Assembly (NCBI GenBank): GCA_944472155.2
Contig: OX235273.1
Coordinates: 102,384,582 to 102,448,581, forward strand
DNA: 64,000 nucleotides
Reading direction: 5' to 3'
Source: Trichobilharzia szidati
Taxonomy: Eukaryota; Platyhelminthes; Trematoda; Strigeidida; Schistosomatidae
A model generated the notes under the pieces. It worked only from the letters and a program-made list of their open reading frames with translations. It made no database searches and had not been told where the DNA came from. Below, piece by piece: positions 55,525 to 64,000 of the stretch; position 1 is the first letter of the stretch, and each line of letters starts with the position of its first letter. A program made the position numbers and the translations under genes.

Positions 55525-55985
55525 TAATAACTTGCAATGGAATCCAGGATGCGCACTTCATCCCATCTGGGACTCGTCAACTGAATGTACCTGCACTCCA
55601 CTGAATGTTTGTGAACTTTTGTGTGCTGCTAGAAGTGTACGGGCGGTGATTACTCCTGATACAGTAAAAGCACTAGAGTTACAACGTATTAGGGCTAGTG
55701 GAACTACTTCTTCACGATGGTCGCACAAGAGTTTTAGAGCTGTATCCGTATTGTGACCATATTGCGGTAAAATCGTTCTCAGTTGTGCAGATGTATGCAT
55801 TCCCTCTAATCTTCTAGATCCATTACTTCCTCACAGTTTTTAACGTCATTATTTCTGCAGTTTATAGTACTTTTGGATTTTTTTGCTTTTTGCCTACCTC
55901 AGTGTAGTCTATAAAGTGTGGCAAACTGAAGTGTTGCAGTTATGTGCAAAGTTCTACACTGAAACTTAGTCAGTCAGTCAGTCAG
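55525..55985 (+). mobile_element. family A scrap joined to 3' end of second non-LTR element
   Basis: 55525-55600 (minus) is a hammerhead fragment: TTGACGA, helix II GTCCC/GGGAT, GAAG. 55765-55985 follows the 3' UTR of the element at 24.7-24.9 kb (AAAATCGTTCTCA...GTGCAGATG, then GTGTGGCAAACTGAAGTG, TGCAAAGTTCTACACTGAAA) and ends in (AGTC)n at 55966-55983. Such a tetranucleotide tail fits a non-LTR 3' end. Confidence 0.55.
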
Positions 55986-56430
55986 ATGGTGTCCTACAGC
56001 AATCGTTTTAAACACTGCAGTGTTATCCGCTAGACCATTGGGCTACGATAGCCGTCTTTTGTGCAAATGGTATTAGTTAATATTGTTTAAGTTAATCAGT
56101 TAACAAGGAATGCGAATCAACTGGTGTCCATTTTATAAGAGGTTTAGACCAATGACCTCAAGAATAATTCTTTGATGTTTGGAATGATGAGTGGCAGGGT
56201 TTGCGTCTCAGTGAGGGAACACCATCACTCACTGGAGATGCAGGTACCACCAGTTAACGAATCGCAAATAGGACAAACTGGCCATGTTAGCTTACACTGA
56301 GAGTAGTTACCGCCTACCAAAATAGCATCACTTTAATTCTCAGACAACATCAAGGCGTCCTTACTCGGAGCCTACATGTTAACAGAGACTGAGGACTTCT
56401 GGTCAGAATAAATCAATCAGCGGGAAATGA
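55986..56430. repeat. family A hammerhead SINE inverted dimer, third copy
   Basis: Minus half 55986-56075 (GGTGTCCTACAGCAATCGTT, CTAGACCATTGGGCTACGAT). Linker TAATATTGTTTAAGTTAATC. Plus half 56170-56430 (TTTGCGTCTCAGTGAGGGAA, core TTAACGA, helix II ATCGCAAATAGGAC, AAAC). Decayed. Confidence 0.6.
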
Positions 56431-56880
56431 AAATTAAATTGAATAACAAGATAATTACAGTGTGCACCACAGCTTAGTGACTATATTGCAAACTTGATGG
56501 ATAGAATTTAGTCAGCACTAACTATAAGGTCCTGATATCAACTAAACTGGTTAACCCCTCCCACTAAATTATTTATATTACTACACAATTTATGTATTGT
56601 AACAACAGAGGTGATTTAACATGGGAATCATGTTTGTACTAGATGAAAGACAGGTTTATTACTGATATACTGTCAAGTATAATCTTCACAAATAACTTAT
56701 TAACATAAATGTTTGAGTCACCAAAACTAGGAGAATCATGTTAAATTAAACTGTAATGATGTTAAGGCAGGAATGTAGTCGTTTCTTCTTTGCCGTAAAC
56801 TCTTTCTTTCAAACAACTGATCAGCCATCGAGTGGAGTCAAAACATTCTATTTGATATAGCTAGTTATTTATTAATTATT
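56431..56880. other. no feature recognised
   Basis: AT-rich sequence with no supported feature. Confidence 0.35.
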
Positions 56881-56881
56881 A

Positions 56882-57115
56882 TTATTCCTTTACGCTCCCA
56901 GTGGAACATAAGGATACTTCAAACTAGAGGCCTGAAGTCTAGGTAGCAGTGATAATTACTTTTACAGGATGAGGTTGCTAGCCCCATGCTCAACCTTCCC
57001 TCTTTACCAATCTTATTATTGGTTTAGCGAGGTAAAGGAGTGCGTTGGCCGGGAATCTAATTCCAAACCACATGCGTGGTCGGTGAGCATTCTACCGCTG
57101 AGCTACCGACGCCAG
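56882..57115 (-). repeat. family C SINE, well preserved
   Basis: Minus-strand tRNA-like head from GCGTCGGTAGCTCAGCGGTA to GGCCAACGC (acceptor halves GCGTCGG and CCAACGC, one mismatch). Body GGTTGAGCATGGGGCTAGCA. Tail TTATGTTCCACTGGGAGCGT. Confidence 0.85.
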
Positions 57116-57139
57116 TATGGCTAGTAGGGAGAATTAATT

Positions 57140-57600
57140 CTTTAATTGGCAATATTCAGTAGATAATTTGCTCGTTTTAACTCTTTCTAAACCTTTACGC
57201 AAGGAAGCATAAACTGAGGGTAGAGATATACATGAACATGAAGAAAACAGAAAAAAATTCAGCTTAGGAAATTTTATTTGTCCATGAAATCCTCTTTAAA
57301 GGCTGTATGATCGTATTGGATTCCGCTATTCACTATTTTTACTAAAACTTCAAACTACTATGTATTATTTTAAACATTAAGATGTCTTCAGTCCTCATAG
57401 TCACCTAAGAAACCTACCCTCAGGTAGGTAATAGGTACCACGTGAACTCACATCAATCAGAGAACCACTGAAAATCACCAGGAAGTACCAAACTGCTTTT
57501 TGTCCTTATTTTGGACCATTCAGATGTAGTCGCCCACAATCCTACCAAGGATCGAACTCAGGTTACAAGGCTACCCCGTTCACTAATCAATCACAAATCG
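57140..57600. repeat. diverged duplicate of 59310-59790
   Basis: The order AATATTCAGTAGATAATTTG, AATCCTCTTTAAAGGCTGTA, CTAAAACTTCAAACTACTAT, then a family B minus copy with AATCAGAGAACCACTGAAAA, is repeated at 59310-59790 with substitutions. It extends the family E-type unit downstream. Confidence 0.55.
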
Positions 57601-57604
57601 ACAG

Positions 57605-57790
57605 AAATGAGAATCGATGGGCCACAGGTTTCCGTCCCAGTAGCTGAATGGTAAACGAGTTCGTCTTGTAACTTGATGGTCTTGTTCTCTATTCCTAACA
57701 TTGAAATGAAGGCTGTGCACTGTTAAGGAGTCCTAATATAAAACGAAACGACTGTCCAGCACTCCCTAGCGGTTGTCACTGGGCCTCTTG
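57605..57790 (+). repeat. family B SINE (plus)
   Basis: TTCCGTCCCAGTAGCTGAAT, GTCTTGTAACTTGATGGTC, ATAAAACGAAACGACTGTCC. It faces the minus copy at 57440-57600, making another inverted pair. Confidence 0.6.
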
Positions 57791-57849
57791 AGATAATAAT
57801 AATCTTAATCTAGGAATGTTAATTATTCAGCATGTCTCACACATACAGC

Positions 57850-58065
57850 AATACACTCAAATTCACAATTTGAAAATTGTATTAACAGTTCATTCAAGTA
57901 TTCAGGCTGACTTTGAGTGATTTTCGACTGATTCAGCTGATTCCAAGTTGAGTTAAATAAGATGCTTCGCTGATGAAGTAGTCCCCAAAGAAGCAAAAGC
58001 ACCTTACGTCGCGCAGATAACTTTCATCTTGCCGACAAATAACCATCAAGTATTGGTTTGTAGGT
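57850..58065. repeat. family E fragment
   Basis: ACAGTTCATTCAAGTATTCA and TTCGACTGATTCAGCTGATT align with 54065-54130 and 37400-37450. No coding signal. Confidence 0.4.
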
Positions 58066-58079
58066 ATTTTGTTTGATTG

Positions 58080-58565
58080 GTTACAGGACTTCATCATGAG
58101 CTGAAATCGGTTAGAGAACCATTGGAAAACCTGGGAGTACCGGATAGCTGTTTCGTCCTAGTTTTGGACTCTTCAAACCAATACTTGATATTTGATCTGA
58201 TAATTGATCATAAGTGACTGGCCCTATTCGGGCAGTGACCTGTGGTTCTAAGGAGAAGCCTTGACCAGTAGGGTACAGAAGGTTGAAGGTGAGGCAGTAA
58301 CTCATCGAAGAAGACGTTGCGAAGTGGTCACGCTATGTCATGAATTGGCAGAAGTAAGAATTCATGGGTTGGCCATTGGATCGGGTCCCAGTGGCTTAGT
58401 GTTCTACGAGCTCTCCTTGTAACCAGAAGGTCATGGGTTCGAACCCTGTTGGTGAGTGCGTACCGTTGAAGCGTCTCGGGTTAGAATGTAACATCTTTCC
58501 AGTACTATCAGTTGGTTTTCCAATGGTTCTCTAACTGATATCAGCTCATGATGAATTCCTCCAAT
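58080..58565. repeat. family B SINE inverted pair
   Basis: Partial minus copy 58080-58175 (GTTAGAGAACCATTGGAAAA, CTAGTTTTGGACTCTTC). Near full-length plus copy 58190-58560 with TTGTAACCAGAAGGTC and B box GGTTCGAACCC (58437). Confidence 0.75.
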
Positions 58566-58589
58566 TAATAATCACATGCTGCTTGATGT

Positions 58590-59195
58590 GAGTTGTTGCC
58601 AATCACTGATATCAATCAGTGCTATATACTAGATCAGATTTACGCTAAATCTAAATTTTCTAACGCATAATATGCACCCACTTACCCCAATTATTCCGTT
58701 ACAGCTGCTTTAGAAGTTTAGTAAATATCATTTTTCAAGATCCTACAGACTTAAGGTATTGCTTGTTTTTTCTAAGTTTTATTACCTTATGTCAGGCAAA
58801 TCCGTGGTTTTATAGCATTTCTATCAACAAAAACAGTAATACCTTTATTCTTAAAGGTGCATTTAGACAATGCAGAATTCTCAGCGAATTTCCTCGCTGG
58901 TTATATACTCCTTGTCCAGAATCTTCAAGTAATTTAACAACCAGTTATATGTCATCTGAAGCAATGCTGTTTCATCCGAAGCATGTTCCAATACTACTCT
59001 ACAATGCTGTTCCTTCATTTCCTTCGAAGAATTCCCAGCGACAGATAGAAACTTATTTGAAATTGTGCGTGACAACAGATTGCTACTCATTACAGTAATT
59101 AAATGATTAAAACTATATGAAATGGAGTGAATAAAATACATTTTGATGGATAGCAGATTTAGGTATCCCAGTGATTTAAACAGGCGGCCTGATTA
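58590..59195. repeat. family E-type long repeat, second copy
   Basis: 58610-58800 aligns with 54660-54900, 58860-58960 with 54190-54260. 59100-59190 resembles 47800-47860 (GAAATGGAGTGAATAAAATA with GGTATCCCAGTGATTTAAAC). Confidence 0.45.
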
Positions 59196-59309
59196 AAATT
59201 GCTTATTATGGCTTTATCTCTAGATTTTTCGTGAGAAATCACCTACTGACTGTCACAACTACCTAAAGAAATTTCAAGGCTTTCTCTCTAAATGGTATAG
59301 CTAACAAAA

Positions 59310-59790
59310 GGAATCAATCGTTTTTAAGTTTAGAATATTCAGTAAACAATTCGTTCATTTTATCCGTTTTCTAACTCTCTACCCCAAAGAGAAACAATTA
59401 TGAAGAAAAGAGAAGACAATTTAGCCTGGAAACTTTCTTTATCAACAAAATCCTCTTCAAAGCCTGTACGATTGTATTTTTATTTATAATATACCATTTT
59501 TTATTGAAACTTCAAACTATTAACTAGCATTTCAAACGTCAAGACGATATCGACTAACACAATTAGCTATGAAGCTACTCTCAGTATAATCGGCAATAAT
59601 TACAAGTTAATTTACAAACTATCATCAGTCAGAGACCCCTTGAATGCCACCAAAGAATACTGAGAACTTGTTTTTTCCTAATTCAAAACTGCTGATTTCA
59701 TAATGGCAATAAAACTTTGGACCTTCAGATTATGAGGCCAAACTGTTGACCCATCAGCTGCTACGATTAAATGTATTAGTCCATATGGCA
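59310..59790. repeat. diverged duplicate of 57140-57600
   Basis: See the partner segment: AATATTCAGTAAACAATTCG, AAATCCTCTTCAAAGCCTGT, TTGAAACTTCAAACTATTAA, and a decayed family B minus copy with CAGTCAGAGACCCCTTGAAT. Confidence 0.55.
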
Positions 59791-59860
59791 ATAATTATAT
59801 ATAGCAACATCTGAAATTAAACCCAATGAACTGGTCTCTTTTCACTTGTTGATATTTATT

Positions 59861-60290
59861 CCATTTTAGTTTGTTTATTAGGTATATCACAGTGAAACAG
59901 TATTATTTACTGGATGACGTTTCGAACAAAATTTATTGTTCATAATCATATCAATTATAATCACACGACTTTGACACTTGAGTTTTATAGCTTTCTTTGT
60001 TTTCTCCAATTTGTCGTAGGGGGAGTAGAATTTTCCAGATATCGGGGACAGGTGATGAATCATTCCTATTACATGTATTTGCAGTTGATTCGATAAACAA
60101 AGCTTCTGTTATCAATCTCTCTCTATACCCTGTGACATTGGATTTTAAAACTGTCATCCTATCCCATCCTATTGTATGGTTGTGTGTGACTGCATGTAGT
60201 GAGTGGTATAGCTGAACTATTCTCTAGATTTCTTATTTTATTCGGGTCAACCAAACTAGATTTCGCTAAGTTTTTATGTTCAGATAGTCT
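59861..60290 (-). mobile_element. inverted partial PLE copy (pseudo-LTR-like)
   Basis: 59861-60165 is the reverse complement of about 61086-61390, with two mismatches seen (near 59866 and 60171). From 60175 inwards the match to 60960-61075 drops sharply. It encodes the same C-terminal residues (MTVLKSNVTGYRERLITEAL on the minus strand). A PLE commonly carries such an inverted partial copy next to itself. Confidence 0.85.
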
Positions 60291-60299
60291 GACCTTCGA

Positions 60300-61390
60300 A
60301 GTTTGAAGCAATACAATTCACTTATGAATTGGAAAATCAGGAAGGGGAGCTCCCAATGTTAGATTGCAACGTAAAGAGGAAAGAAGATGGGAAGTTAAAC
60401 ACTAGTGTTTACAGGAAACCCACACACTCAAACAGATATTTGGACTTCCAATCATCCCATCCTGTGTCAGTAAAAATAGGATTGGTGAAATGTTTAAATG
60501 ACAGAGCACAAAAATTAAGTAGTACCAAAGAAAATCTAAAACAAGAACTGATACATATAAAAGAAGCCTTGAAACTTAATAATTACCCGGATAAATTAGT
60601 CAGGAAATATCTAAGGAAATGTAAAAATAAAATAAATAATGATAGTAGCGATAGTGATAATAACAATAATAATGATAATGATAATAGTGATAGTAATAAT
60701 AATATTAGTGACGACACCAACAATAAAGAATCTAAATCATCAGTAGTAATTCCATACAAGGAAGGAACCTCGGAAGCCTTACGCAGAATTCTTAACAAGG
60801 CAGGAATAAAAACGGCATTCAAACCCACAAACTCAATTAGAAACAAGCTTTGTCGATGAAAGGATCCTGTAGAGCCTTTAAAACAAAACAATTTAGTTTA
60901 TCTAATACCCTGCAATGATTGTCAGGTCAAATACATGGGTCAAACTAGTAGAACAGGTGCAGTCAGACTAGCTGAACATAAAAACCTAGCAAAATCTATA
61001 TTGGCTGACCCAAATAAGATAAGAAATCTAGAGAATATTTCAGCTATAGCACTACATGCAGTCGCATACAACCATACAATGGGATGGGATAGGATGACAG
61101 TTTTAAAATCCAATGTCACAGGGTATAGAGAGAGATTGATAACAGAAGCTTTGTTTATCGAATCAACTGCAAATACATGTAATAGGAATGATTCATCACC
61201 TGTCCCCGATATCTGGAAAATTCTACTCCCCCTACGACAAATTGGAGAAAACAAAGAAAGCTATAAAACTCAAGTGTCAAAGTCGTGTGATTATAATTGA
61301 TATGATTATGAACAATAAATTTTGTTCGAAACGTCATCCAGTAAATAATACTGTTTCACTGTGATATACCTAATAAACAAACTAATATGG
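60300..61390 (+). pseudogene. Penelope-like element, C-terminal linker and GIY-YIG endonuclease
   Basis: The open stretch to 60859 reads ELPMLDCNVKRKEDGKLNTS, YRKPTHSNRYLDFQ, VSVKIGLVKCLNDRAQKLSS, an Asn/Asp/Ser-rich linker (60640-60730), SSVVIPYKEGTSEALRRILN, then a TGA at 60857-60859 where the copy at 33 kb has Leu. After it comes VYLIPCNDCQVKYMGQTSRT (GIY-YIG core with CNDC), RLAEHKNLAK, AIALHAVAYNHTMGWDRM and ITEALFIEST to SCDYN (61298). The 3' hairpin is at about 61291-61345, with GAAACGTC. The RT is missing, so the copy is 5'-truncated. The element ends about 155 bp before the Hv1 exon acceptor. Confidence 0.85.
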
Positions 61391-61544
61391 AATTACTTAC
61401 TACCACAGTGCTCAAGTTTTACACATATATTAATATGTTGATATTTATGCCTTTTAATTGTGTCAAAGTGTGCGTATAACTGATTTTACCATTGATTTAT
61501 TATTTTTCTTGTATCTCTCTCTTTCTCTCTCCTTCTTCTTTTAG

Positions 61545-61908
61545 CCAAGTCCATTCCGATCTCGTTTAATTCTAACCTCATTTATATTTGAATGTACAAG
61601 TTTTGCAATTGTGACATTATTTCTTATTGAAATACCAATTAAACTATGGGCATTTGGAGCTAGATTTTATTGTCACCAATGGATTGAAATGTTAGATGCA
61701 TTTGTATGTATTGTTAGTTTTGCTGTAGACACTTATAATATTCATCGACATGTAACACATTCTAAAGATACTGATGAACATTATAAACCACATGGGGTTA
61801 GTGGGACAAATGATCATTTAGTGAATAAAAGTGTACAAGCTACAATTGCTGATGCTGCTGGTCTACTTGTCCTGTTTCGATTATGGCGTGTTATACGTAT
61901 TGTAAATG
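61545..61908 (+). CDS. HVCN1: voltage-gated proton channel Hv1, coding exon with S2-S4
   Basis: Starts after TTCTTCTTTTAG (phase 0) and ends AATG|GTAAGT (phase 1), encoding residues 123-243 plus the first base of a Gly codon. S2: TSFAIVTLFLIEIPIKLWAF, with Phe148, Glu151 and Lys155 matching human F150, E153 and K157. S3: EMLDAFVCIVSFAVD, with Asp173 and Asp184 matching D174 and D185. S4: LLVLFRLWRVIRIVNG, with gating Arg234, Arg237 and Arg240 and Asn243 matching R205, R208, R211 and N214. The S3-S4 loop is about 30 residues longer than in human Hv1 and contains six His. No pore domain follows, fitting Hv1 rather than a voltage-gated cation channel. The C-terminal coiled coil must be in a later exon that I could not find before 64000. 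Confidence 0.93.
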
Positions 61909-62109
61909 GTAAGTTTCTTTGTTATAACTTTGTTCTTTTGATTATATACAACAGAATACTCAAATGCAATTGTCACAGAAAAAAATGCTCCAAGGGTTAT
62001 TGATACAAATATAACTGGTGGTGAATTAGGGGTCACCACAAGACTAAAAGCAGAGGCCTATACCACTGTTCACCCCTGCATCAGCTGCGCTACAAAACTT
62101 AACTGTTAA

Positions 62110-62275
62110 CCAGGTCATCATTTCACTACAGTCTTCATTCCGAGTGGAACATACGGCTGCAGACCTTTTGAATTTTTACTAGGGTAAAGGGTTACTAGCC
62201 CTTGAGATACGATCTTCCTTCTTGCCTAGGCTTACCTTCGGCCTGTAAACTAGGCGAGGTATTTTACCGTTTAAA
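62110..62275 (-). repeat. family C SINE fragment (minus)
   Basis: CATTCCGAGTGGAACATACG (tail complement) and GTTACTAGCCCTTGAGATAC, then TAGGCTTACCTTCGGCCTGT. The tRNA-like head is missing. Confidence 0.55.
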
Positions 62276-62589
62276 ACTTCGACTTATCACATTTAAATAT
62301 TTACCTAGAAAGCGATCTTTACCCAAATTCGTTTTATTTTATACACCTGATCTGACTGCCTACTTAGATCTATAAACAAGTTGCTCAGGTCTTTTTCTGA
62401 AGAAATTGTGGTTTATGCATAAAAACCTTAAGTGAAAAAGTTTATTTTGACCTCCTAAACACTCTGGAATTCCTTTAAATCATACTTTGTTAGGTTAGAG
62501 TCAAACTTCACATTTGAACTGTCTTACAACATTGCGTAACATCTATAGTCTAAACATTTAGAAATCCTATAAATGTTTTTAATATTATG

Positions 62590-62745
62590 CGTGACTAATT
62601 TTTGGATGGAGGATTTCATCATGAGCTGACATCAGTTAGAGAACCACTGGAAAACCTAAGAGAACTGGACAGCGTTTCTCCTGGTTGGGCTTTATCAGTC
62701 GCACCCACCGGAGTTCGACTCAGGACCTAATTTTTGAAAAATAGT
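62590..62745 (-). repeat. family B SINE (minus), partial
   Basis: TTCATCATGAGCTGACATCA, GTTAGAGAACCACTGGAAAA and the B-box complement GAGTTCGACTCAGGACCT. Confidence 0.7.
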
Positions 62746-62889
62746 TGCAAGTCAGCCTAGATTTCGGTTCCTTATTGATTCTATGCATCAGTATTTTGAG
62801 TAGCATTTTCTGTCTGAAAAAAATGAAGTAAATTACCCAGTTTCTTGTTTGAACAAACAACTAACTATTTGTATTAGTGAAGTGAACAA

Positions 62890-63200
62890 CAGTGACTAGG
62901 AGAAAATGCATGATGCTATATACTACTAACTATTTGTTATGAGTAGCTGTTAACCGCTCACATTAACCAATAGTACTTGTCACTTAGCCGGCCAGATATC
63001 TAAATGATCTGCACACAATGAACAGCAGTTTTGCTTACTTTTGAGCTGAAATAATTGTTACAGTAACCGGTTTGAGTCAACTCAGACAGGTGAATCAGTT
63101 CAAACCACTCGAATTCTGCCTGGCTAGCTAATTGGGTGAACCGGTATGACGTTGATTCATATTCGTAATTTGCAAACACTTTTTGTGATCTGTAATTTGC
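62890..63200 (-). repeat. family E dispersed repeat (minus)
   Basis: The reverse complement aligns with 37340-37620: CACCCAATTAGCTAGCCAGG, GGTTTGAACTGATTCACCTG and GTTAACAGCTACTCATAACA. Confidence 0.5.
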
Positions 63201-63284
63201 ATTATTTCACAGGAATAAATATCGTCTGACAGTGGAAAATCTATCATGTCAACTTCAGATTATCCTCTGATTTCAGATATTTAA

Positions 63285-63525
63285 CTTTTTCTATTCCTTT
63301 ACGTTCCCGGGGGAACATAGGGCTTCAAGCTAGAGGCCCGAAGTCTAGGTAGCAGTGATATTTATTTTTACGGGATGGGGTTGCTAGCCCCATGCTCAGC
63401 CTTCCCTCTTTACCAGTCTTATTATTGGTTTAGAGAGGTAAATGAGTGCGTCGACCGGGGATCGAATCCCGGACCACATGTGTGGTCGGCGAGCATTCTA
63501 CCGCTGTGCAACAGACGCACTTAAC
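63285..63525 (-). repeat. family C SINE, well preserved
   Basis: Minus strand: head TGCGTCTGTTGCACAGCGGT, B box GGGATTCGATCCCCGG, body GGCTGAGCATGGGGCTAGCA and tail TATGTTCCCCCGGGAACGTA. Open frames across it are accidental. Confidence 0.85.
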
Positions 63526-64000
63526 TTCAAATGAATTATATTATTATTTTAAGCTGTCTCATGACTCAGCACAATACCAGTGTTTAACAAAGGTACTTGT
63601 TGTTTTTCTCTTTCCTATGAGTGTCCTGTTATGTGTATATTTTTCAAAACAGCCGAATGAATTACCACTATCTAACTATGTTTAAAAACACATGCAATAA
63701 TTATGAGTCCTTTAATTTAAAAGTTGCTAAGATTTACATTCAGCTTTATCTGAAACTAGAACTTCATTCACATCATCTCCCTCCATCCCCCTCCCCCGAG
63801 AAAAACGTGTGAATCGTCACTCTATTTGCTACTTATTTGAGATTAGAATGCCCAGTGAAGAATACACATGGGAAAAGTGGGTAAGACATGGGTTAAATGA
63901 TCAGTTTTGACAGGAGATTAAGAGTTTGCTCTTTCTTTGCAAATGTACCATTAGTAGAAACTGTTTGTTATCTATGTGATTACATTGACCAAAAATGTAT

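Larger units (their letters stand above)
39269..61544 (+). other. HVCN1: 22,276-bp intron of Hv1, repeat-filled
   Basis: Donor AAG|GTAAGT at 39269 and acceptor TTCTTCTTTTAG| ending at 61544, preceded by a long pyrimidine tract (61511-61540). Both flanking exon ends are phase 0. I find no coding exon of the channel in between, which is expected because the S1-S2 boundary is directly joined. It contains RTE, PLE and SINE copies, listed separately. Confidence 0.85.
61909..64000 (+). other. HVCN1: start of the next Hv1 intron
   Basis: Donor GTAAGT at 61909. No phase-1 acceptor followed by an Hv1-like C-terminus (S4 end, basic region, coiled coil) is recognisable to the window end. It holds the SINEs listed below; 63530-64000 has no recognised feature. 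Confidence 0.6.

Noticed and set aside
55517..55756. 79-codon ORF with a plausible-looking middle (VRAVITPDTVKALELQ)
   Set aside because: The first third is hammerhead SINE and the rest leads into a non-LTR 3' UTR; it may be retroelement coding debris but is not a host gene.
56882..57115. Possible functional tRNA gene on the minus strand
   Set aside because: The head folds only partly as a tRNA, its anticodon arm is palindromic (ACCACGCATGTGGT), and it is followed by a SINE body and tail present in many copies.
1..64000. CRISPR array, operons or bacterial-type features
   Set aside because: Introns, SINEs and non-LTR elements show a eukaryotic genome; no regularly spaced short repeats were seen.

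Overview
Organism. The window looks like a blood-fluke (Schistosoma or close relative) nuclear genome. It is AT-rich and gene-poor, and packed with repeats typical of schistosomes: RTE-clade non-LTR retrotransposons (SR2/Perere-like), Penelope-like elements (PLEs) with GIY-YIG endonuclease remnants, and tRNA-related SINEs, one family carrying the Sm-alpha hammerhead-ribozyme core. Species is not determined.

Gene content. The only host protein-coding gene I can support is a voltage-gated proton channel (Hv1/HVCN1) on the + strand. Two phase-compatible coding exons are visible: 38903-39268 (N-terminus and S1) and 61545-61908 (S2-S4). They are separated by a 22,276-bp intron. The C-terminal coiled-coil exon(s) and any 5' UTR exon are not identified. 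All other coding-like sequence is retroelement-derived, apart from one unexplained GC-rich ORF at 50252-50434 (-).

Repeat families (labels used below). Family A is a SINE with a hammerhead ribozyme core, often present as inverted dimers. Family B is a tRNA-like SINE (about 350 bp) with an anticodon-loop-like TTGTAAC and a GGTTCAAATCC B box. Family C is a tRNA-like SINE whose body and 3' tail match the RTE element. Family D has a tRNA-like head similar to C but a different tail. Family E is a dispersed repeat of unknown class.

Layout. 1-2190: unique-looking sequence. 2195-9390: SINEs, PLE-end palindromes, two TIR elements with telomere-like CCCTAA tracts, and old RTE scraps. 9406-12640: a full-length RTE insertion with an 11-bp target-site duplication. 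12900-28700: nested RTE, PLE and SINE remnants, including a palindrome with 330-bp arms and a second non-LTR element. 29100-36340: several PLE copies. 36935-38790: SINEs and an RTE scrap. 38903-61908: the Hv1 exons with the large repeat-filled intron. 61909-64000: the start of the next intron, with SINEs.

How it works together. The repeats fill what appear to be introns or upstream sequence of Hv1. Many lie in inverted pairs, so a primary Hv1 transcript could form long double-stranded hairpins. RTE reverse transcriptase is the probable mobiliser of family C, which shares its 3' tail.
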